A stretch of 48,102 bases of DNA from JBBIQS01 sp037442205. GTDB lineage: Bacteria; Myxococcota; Myxococcia; Myxococcales; UBA5297. The stretch lies in assembly GCA_037442205.1 (NCBI GenBank), contig JBBIQS010000064.1:1-48102 (forward strand), given 5' to 3'. Positions 43,668 to 48,102 of this stretch are shown here, piece after piece (within the stretch, counting starts at the first letter, position 1; every line of letters starts with the position of its first letter). A model generated the notes under the pieces. It was given only the letters and a program-made list of their open reading frames with translations, was not told the DNA's origin and made no database searches. The position numbers were made by a program, and so were the translations under genes.

Positions 43668-44368
43668 GCGGGCCGCTTGAGGCGCGGAAGCAGGAAGCCG
43701 GCGCGCGTCGCGTAGGTCGCGTAGCCCGGGTGATGCGCCCCCAGCCGCCTCTCTTCGAGCCGCGCGCGCAGCAGCTGCAGCCCCGTGAACGCGGCCGCAC
43801 ACCCGAGCTCCCAGGGAACCGGCCAGTTCAGCGCGAGGCCCCAGGCGCTGATGATCTCGCCGAGGTAGAGCGGGTGCCGCACGAAGCGGTAGAGGCCGCC
43901 CGTCCGCAGCTCGCGCACCTCCGCGAACACGCTGAACGAGCGGCGCAGCGTGAGCATCCCCGCGAGCGCGATGGCATCGCCCACTGCCATCAACGAGAGC
44001 CCGAGCAACGGCAATGGCGCGAGCGTCGGGTGCCAGAGCGCGCTCGAGCCAGGCACGGTCTTCGCGAGCGCGTGGACGACGAACGCGGGCGGCACCTGCA
44101 GCAGCGGGACGCTGACCGCGGCCATCGGGAGGAGGAAGTCGACCGGGCGCCCGGCGAGCGCGAGCGCCGTCCGCGGCCGCCAGTAGGCGCTCCAGAACAG
44201 CCCGAAGAGCAGGGTGAGGAGCAGCCAGCGCAGCTGCTCCACTCCCACGCCCAACCCCGGCCAATGGAGCAGCTGGCGCAGGATCGCGCCGGCGAACACG
44301 GCGAACCCCGTCCAGCGGCCGAGCTGCGCCCGATGCCGCCAGACGGCTTCGCCGATCGCCACCCTCAT
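43664..44368 (-). CDS. Isoprenylcysteine carboxyl methyltransferase-like integral membrane protein
   Basis: This is a 234-residue protein with about five or six hydrophobic segments. The C-terminal half carries the ICMT/PEMT/NnrU-class signature: GLYRFVRHPLYLGEIISAWG (159-178), then RARLEERRLGAHHPGYATYA (201-220) followed by TRAGFLLPRL. RHPxYxGE binds the AdoMet carboxyl region, and E-E-x8-H-P-x-Y-x-x-Y is the matching second half. In eukaryotes the founding enzyme methylates the C-terminal carboxyl of a lipidated cysteine; bacterial homologs are mostly uncharacterised. The start at 44368 overlaps the upstream gene's TGA (ATGA), so translation is coupled to a protein ending in a cysteine-bearing sorting tail. 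The functional link is inference from this coupling. Confidence 0.8.
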   Translation of the reverse strand: MRVAIGEAVWRHRAQLGRWTGFAVFAGAILRQLLHWPGLGVGVEQLRWLLLTLLFGLFWSAYWRPRTALALAGRPVDFLLPMAAVSVPLLQVPPAFVVHALAKTVPGSSALWHPTLAPLPLLGLSLMAVGDAIALAGMLTLRRSFSVFAEVRELRTGGLYRFVRHPLYLGEIISAWGLALNWPVPWELGCAAAFTGLQLLRARLEERRLGAHHPGYATYATRAGFLLPRLKRPA

Positions 44369-46104
44369 CTCCGCGCCGGGCGGCGGCGCAGCCAGAAGAC
44401 CGCCGCGAGGCCCGGCAGCATCAGCAGGCCGGCGAAGGGCAGCGACACCGGCCCGGCGCTGCTGCAGCCGCCGGAGGAGTGTGTTGGATTGGGGGACCGG
44501 GGCGGACGATCGACATTCACGGTCGCGGACGTCCGGCTCCCGATGGAATCGGTGACGGTGACCGTGTCCCCTGTGTACTCGCCGCAATCCGTATCGGCCG
44601 CCGTGTAGACGCCGTCGGCCGTGATCTCGGTTGCGCCGCACATGTTCGCCAGGTTCTCGCGGCTCGTCTTCCACGTGTACGGCGGTAATCCGCCGGTGAC
44701 CTTGAAGGTGACCTTCTGCCTCGACACGACCGTGACCGTCTGAGGGGAAATGGTCAAGGGTGGCGGCACCGTGACGGTCGCCCTCGCGCTGGCGCCCAGC
44801 GAATCGCTCACCTCGACGGTGTCGGTGACGCTCCCGGTGGTGTCGGCGGTGTAGAGCCCGGAGGCGCTCACCGAGCCGCCGGAGCCCGAGCCGGCGAGCA
44901 GCATCCAGGTGTAGGTCCCCGAGCCTCCGGTGGCGGTGAACTGCTGCTGGCCGAGCGGCGGCACGGTTGCGGTCGGCGGCGAGACCGCCAGCCGGGCGGT
45001 GCAGGTGACGCTGCCATCCGCGCCGTGCCTGCAGGTCTCGCCCGGCGCGGCGCAGCCGCCGTTGGCCACGGTGCAGGAATCCAGGCAATGGATGAAGTCG
45101 GACGAGAGGACGTAGCCGACGGCGCAGGTGAGCGTGCAGCCGGTGCTGGTCAGGGAGCCCGTGCAGGTGAAGCCGCTGTCGATACGGCAGTTCGTGCAGC
45201 CCGCGATCGGGATGCCTCCGTCGTCGCACTGCTCGTCGCCGACGACCAGGCCGTCGCCGCAGACCGGCGTGCACGCCTGCCCCGGAGTGGCGCAGGTCCA
45301 GCCGGCCTCGATCGCCCCGCAGTCGCTCTGGCAGCCGTCGCCGGTGACGTTGTTCCCGTCGTCGCACTGCTCGCCCGCTTCGAGCTTGCCGTTGCCGCAG
45401 GTCGACGGCCGGCAGTCGGAGCTGGCGATGGTGACGTCGTCGATCATCGGCCCGGCGAGCGCGGTGTCGCTGCCGGAGAAGAAGACCAGCGTCTTGGCCG
45501 ACTTGGCGGTGAACTCCAGCCGCAGCCGCCGCCAGGGCTTGGCCTGCGGGCTGCCCTCGACCTGGTAGACGACCTTGCTGAACGCCGCCTGGCAATCGAC
45601 CACGTCGCTGGCGCTGGTGTCGTCGGCGATGCCTACCGTCAGCACCCGCGTGCACTGGGTGGCGCACGACTGGCCGGCGTAGGAGACGCAGTTGGCGTTT
45701 CCCAGGAAGGACACCGCGTACCTGGTGCCGGCGACGGTGGTGAACGACTGGGCGATGACGCCCTGCTGGCTGCCGTTGAGGTCGATCGAGTAGGCCCCGG
45801 AGCCAGCGGGCATGCAGTTGCCGAAGGCCGAGCCCGAGACCCAGTCGACGTTGCCGGAGACGACCTCCCAGGCACTGCCGGTCCCTGGCGAGGCGCTCTC
45901 GAAGCTGCCGTCCGCGATGGGGAGCGGCGCGAGCGTGCTGCAGGTGAAGCCGCTCTCGACGGTGCAGGTCGCGGAGCAGCCGTCGCCGGCGATGGTGTTG
46001 CCGTCGTCGCACTGCTCGGCGCCGTCGATCTGCCCGTCGCCGCACACGGCGTAGGCCGAAGTTGAGAAGAGCGTCACTGCCAGCGCGACCACAAGGTTTC
46101 GCAT
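44365..46104 (-). CDS. Secreted Cys-rich protein with MYXO-CTERM-like C-terminal sorting tail
   Basis: This 579-residue protein has a Sec signal (MRNLVVALAVTLFSTSAYA). DUF4215-type disulfide repeats follow (CGDGQIDGAEQCDDGNTIAG, then CGNGKLEAGEQCDDGNNVTG and CGDGLVVGDEQCDDGG). Between the first two is a DUF642-like beta domain (about 60-230: FESASPGTGSAWEV, AYSIDLNGSQQG). An EGF-like segment follows near 350, then two Ig-like domains ending VTVTDSIGSRTSATVNV. The tail is a Ser/Gly-Gly-Cys547, SSAGPVSLPFAGLLMLPGL as a membrane segment, and RRRPARR: the Cys/TM/Arg layout of MYXO-CTERM tails. Start has GGAGGA three bases upstream. Middle gene of a unit with the Lgt paralog and ICMT-like gene, so it is their probable substrate (inference). 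Confidence 0.83.
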   Translation of the reverse strand: MRNLVVALAVTLFSTSAYAVCGDGQIDGAEQCDDGNTIAGDGCSATCTVESGFTCSTLAPLPIADGSFESASPGTGSAWEVVSGNVDWVSGSAFGNCMPAGSGAYSIDLNGSQQGVIAQSFTTVAGTRYAVSFLGNANCVSYAGQSCATQCTRVLTVGIADDTSASDVVDCQAAFSKVVYQVEGSPQAKPWRRLRLEFTAKSAKTLVFFSGSDTALAGPMIDDVTIASSDCRPSTCGNGKLEAGEQCDDGNNVTGDGCQSDCGAIEAGWTCATPGQACTPVCGDGLVVGDEQCDDGGIPIAGCTNCRIDSGFTCTGSLTSTGCTLTCAVGYVLSSDFIHCLDSCTVANGGCAAPGETCRHGADGSVTCTARLAVSPPTATVPPLGQQQFTATGGSGTYTWMLLAGSGSGGSVSASGLYTADTTGSVTDTVEVSDSLGASARATVTVPPPLTISPQTVTVVSRQKVTFKVTGGLPPYTWKTSRENLANMCGATEITADGVYTAADTDCGEYTGDTVTVTDSIGSRTSATVNVDRPPRSPNPTHSSGGCSSAGPVSLPFAGLLMLPGLAAVFWLRRRPARR

Positions 46105-46157
46105 TCTTCCTCCGGGAGTGTCTTCGGTTTAACGGGCGTCGCCGGGCGGCGCCATGC

Positions 46158-46988
46158 TCAGCGACGTTGGAAGTCCCTCCAGTCCCGGGTGGCCAGCAGC
46201 GCGATTCCGGCCGCCAGCAGCACCCCCGAGGCGTATTGGCCCGGGGTGAGGCCCAGCCAGCGCGGGTCCGGATTCGGCAGGTCGGTTTGACGCAGGAAGT
46301 CGAGGCCGAAGCGCACCGGGGCGTAGAGCACCGCGAACAGCCCGAGGAAGAAGCCCGGGACGCGCTCGCGGCGCCCGAGCACGGTGAAGAGGATCACCAC
46401 CGGGATCATCAGCAGGAATTCGTAGAGCCCCAGCTCGTGGCGGACCCCGTCGATGATCGGCGCCGGATCGCCGGAGCCGAACAGGGCGTGGTCGAAGTCC
46501 ATCGCCAGCGGGAAATCGGTCCGGCGGCCGACGTGGTCGTGGACCAGCGCGCAGCCGGCGCGGCCGAACAGCCAGCCGACGGGCAACCCGTAGGCGATGG
46601 CGTCGGCGTGGCGGAAGTAATCGCGCGGACGCACCAGCCTGTAGAAAAGCACCGACCCGACGACGGCGCCGAGAAACCCGCCGTAGGACGACTGGCCCTG
46701 CCAGAAGGCGAGCAGGGTCCACGGACCTTCGGTGCGCAGGCGTTCGGGCTCGTAGGCGAGCACCTCGACCAGGTGTCCGAAGACGAAGGCCGCGCCGACG
46801 GTCCAGAGCGCGCCGTCCACGACGTCGCGCGGATCGAGCCTCAGCCCGACGCCCCGGTTCCGGCTGATCGCCAGCCCGAGGATGACCCCGGTGAAGACCA
46901 GCAGCGCCCAGGGGTCGATCGGCACCGCGCCGAGGGCCGGGAGCCGCAGGTGGAAGGGTTCGAGCCCGAGGTAGGGAATGGCGCTCAC
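46158..46988 (-). CDS. Prolipoprotein diacylglyceryl transferase (Lgt) paralog with altered key residues
   Basis: This 276-residue protein has seven or so membrane helices and opens SAIPYLGLEPFHLRLPALG, an Lgt-type periplasmic N-terminus. WQGQSSYGGFLGAVVGS aligns with the Lgt H-G-G motif, but Tyr102 replaces the conserved His103. FGRAGCALVHDHVGR keeps the Gly-Arg143 and G-R end but has Cys146 for Asn and Asp for the Glu. DFPLAM, LGLYEFLLM and APVRFGLDFLRQ are retained. Start is GTG at 46988, as longer frames add Arg/Ser-rich noise. It is first of three leftward genes, 53 bases before the sorting-tail gene. It might transfer a lipid to an unusual cysteine (inference). A housekeeping Lgt would be expected elsewhere, so this is an extra copy. 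Confidence 0.8.
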   Translation of the reverse strand: MSAIPYLGLEPFHLRLPALGAVPIDPWALLVFTGVILGLAISRNRGVGLRLDPRDVVDGALWTVGAAFVFGHLVEVLAYEPERLRTEGPWTLLAFWQGQSSYGGFLGAVVGSVLFYRLVRPRDYFRHADAIAYGLPVGWLFGRAGCALVHDHVGRRTDFPLAMDFDHALFGSGDPAPIIDGVRHELGLYEFLLMIPVVILFTVLGRRERVPGFFLGLFAVLYAPVRFGLDFLRQTDLPNPDPRWLGLTPGQYASGVLLAAGIALLATRDWRDFQRR

Positions 46989-47232
46989 GGAGCAATGTCT
47001 ACTCGGGTCGGTGGCCCGTGTTCCAGAGGAAGGCGAGCGAGGCCTTGCTCCCAATGCCGAGGGACGGACGAGAGGGCGGCGGTCATTGAGGCGGTCGGCG
47101 CCAGCCTCTTGGGCTGCGAGGAGGCTGCGGACCCTTCGCGCGAAATGCCAAGCGAGATCGCGCTTCTGGACAGCTGGGGCAAGCTCCTCCGCTCGGCAGC
47201 AGGCGCGCGGTCGGGGTGGTAGATGCCCATCG

Positions 47233-47502
47233 ATGCCGTCGTTCGACCCGAAGATCCTGAGCGCGAAGATGCGCGGCTACGCAGAGGCTGCGCTGCGCCC
47301 GGCTGCCTGCCGTTCAGCCGAGGAGTCGTTCCGCCTCGCGCTCTCCATGATCGAGGCTGCATGGCCCGTCGCCCAAACCGCCCGCCACCGTGAGCTGCAC
47401 GAGGCGAGAGCCCAGCCCGTGCGCGAGCCGTGGAGCGAGCTCGCAAAGCGGACCGGAAAGCTTCCCGCGCCGTCCCGTTCCAGGAGGCGCTCGAAGCGCT
47501 GA
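47233..47502 (+). CDS. Small helical hypothetical protein upstream of nucleotidyltransferase remnant
   Basis: This 89-residue open frame encodes MPSFDPKILSAKMRGYAEA and a helical middle (SAEESFRLALSMIEAAWPV) with a basic end (SRSRRRSKR). No family recognised. It overlaps the start of the next (broken) gene by 73 bases, an arrangement common in toxin-antitoxin-like pairs. It may be intact, but its last 20 residues look like read-through of the overlapped gene. Confidence 0.45.
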   Translation: MPSFDPKILSAKMRGYAEAALRPAACRSAEESFRLALSMIEAAWPVAQTARHRELHEARAQPVREPWSELAKRTGKLPAPSRSRRRSKR

Positions 47503-47743
47503 CCGGCTTCTCGAGTCCTCGGGGCGTCCTTCCGCGATCATCGGCGGCGTCGCCGTGCTCGCGCACGGTCATGCGCGGTTCACCGAAGACATCGACGCGA
47601 CCCTGGCAGCCGCTCCGACTGACGCGGCACGCCTTCTGCGGCTGGCGGGGGAGTTCGACATCGTCCCGCGAGTGCCTGACGCCGAGCAGTTTGCCAGGTC
47701 GAGCCTGGTGTTGCTCCTCGAGCACGCTCCGTCACCTAACTGA
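47430..47743 (+). pseudogene. AbiEii-like nucleotidyltransferase fragment, frameshifted and truncated
   Basis: From GTG at 47430 one frame gives AVPFQEALEALTGF. After a one-base loss near 47511 the sequence continues in another frame as LESSGRPSAIIGGVAVLAHG and HARFTEDIDATLA to LLLEHAPSPN and a stop at 47741-47743. IGGVAVLAHGHARFTEDIDA is the G-[GS]-x9-D-x-D signature of DUF6036/AbiEii-type nucleotidyltransferases. Complete family members run 150 or more residues beyond this point, so the C-terminal half is missing. Type IV toxin-type ancestry is by family; here it appears inactive. Confidence 0.65.
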
Positions 47744-48098
47744 GGCCATACGCGGCGTCGACGGGACTCAGGGCCTAGTAGATGAGTGCTCAGGGCTGTA
47801 TCGTGGTGGAGAACTCCTAGGAGAAGCATGGGGTTATGTATTCGGCGCAGCCTCTGCCGCAAGAGCGGCCGGGTGGGAGGTTGTCTTTAATCGTTACCCC
47901 AAAGCCGGTGGAGGCGGAATCAATCTCTTAAAGGAGGGAATCCGAAAGTTCGGCGTGGACTGGCACAGGTTCAAGCTAGTGCACCGCCGTCGAGATCCGT
48001 TCAAGCATCCGCCGGTGCGATTGGATGATTGCCTGGGCAGGTTTGGTCCAGGCAAAGGGGGTTGGGTGCGCGTTCCAGGACCGCAAATAGGCGCGTAG
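47744..48098 (+). pseudogene. Lower-GC remnant resembling an RHS/polymorphic-toxin C-terminus
   Basis: This continuous frame without its own start ends in TAG at 48096-48098. It reads GLVDECSGLYRGGELLGEAW, YVFGAASAARAAGWEVVFNR, YPKAGGGGINLLKEG, RKFGVDWHRFKLVHRR. ARAAGW, YPxAGGGGINL and FGVDWHRFK recall the end segment of RHS-repeat-associated proteins, where the variable tail follows. Base composition and codon use drop towards AT (TTT, TAT, GTA, AAA) relative to the window. The join to the nucleotidyltransferase fragment near 47743 is abrupt. Assigned by recall of the motif, not by search. Confidence 0.4.
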
Positions 48099-48102
48099 AT
48101 GC

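Noticed and set aside
1..48102. tRNA, rRNA, riboswitch or integrase/attachment site
   Set aside because: No tRNA-like cloverleaf, conserved rRNA string, known riboswitch core or recombinase motif was recognised in a by-eye reading. A covariance-model search would be needed to exclude small RNAs.

Overview
The window is about 48.1 kb of very GC-rich DNA. It suggests a Gram-negative delta-proteobacterial (Myxococcota-like) chromosome. Pointers are the many lipoprotein signal peptides, Cys-rich disulfide repeats (CDDGxPCTxDxC, GEQCDDGN), FN3/RCC1 and propeller surface lipoproteins, a MYXO-CTERM-like sorting tail, a TonB receptor and multihaem cytochrome c. I see no tRNA, rRNA, CRISPR array or intact insertion sequence.

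Positions 1-24.9 kb are an exopolysaccharide/O-antigen-type locus of the Wzx/Wzy class. It holds the start of a Wzz-like co-polymerase (cut by the left edge), a PglF-like 4,6-dehydratase, a PglC-like initiating phosphoglycosyl transferase, a GT2, three GT4 glycosyltransferases, a Wzx flippase and a Wzy polymerase. It also holds a PglE-like aminotransferase, a PglD-like N-acetyltransferase, a UDP-glucuronate 4-epimerase, two FemAB/GNAT-type N-acyltransferases and a membrane-attached EEP-fold hydrolase. PglF, PglE and PglD together with PglC predict synthesis of UDP-N,N'-diacetylbacillosamine and its loading on undecaprenyl phosphate as first sugar. Two tandem paralogous secreted lipoproteins with a glycosidase-like fold (4.6-10.3 kb) sit inside the locus; one also carries DUF4082-like, PA14 and five 40-residue Cys-rich repeats.

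Positions 25-34 kb hold a divergent pair of units. Leftward are a membrane cytochrome b, frameshifted here, and an octahaem cytochrome c with an ATGA overlap. Rightward are a TonB-dependent receptor, three different solute-binding proteins and a methyl-accepting chemotaxis protein, with no ABC permease or ATPase. This looks like a ligand capture and sensing module.

Positions 34-43 kb hold accessory genes: an outer-membrane barrel, a DUF308/HdeD membrane protein, an unusual all-helical protein built from 8-residue repeats, an RHH/PIN toxin-antitoxin pair with a clear operator, a degenerate hemerythrin-like protein, two large surface lipoproteins and a 43-residue Cys/His-rich membrane miniprotein.

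Positions 43.6-47.0 kb (minus strand) hold a compact three-gene unit: an Lgt (prolipoprotein diacylglyceryl transferase) paralog with altered active-site positions, a secreted Cys-rich protein ending in a MYXO-CTERM-like Gly-Gly-Cys/TM/Arg tail, and an ICMT-like membrane methyltransferase overlapping it by ATGA. I regard this as the best candidate for an undescribed system, namely modification of a C-terminal cysteine. The right end is debris: a frameshifted AbiEii-like nucleotidyltransferase fused to what looks like an RHS-toxin C-terminal remnant of lower GC.
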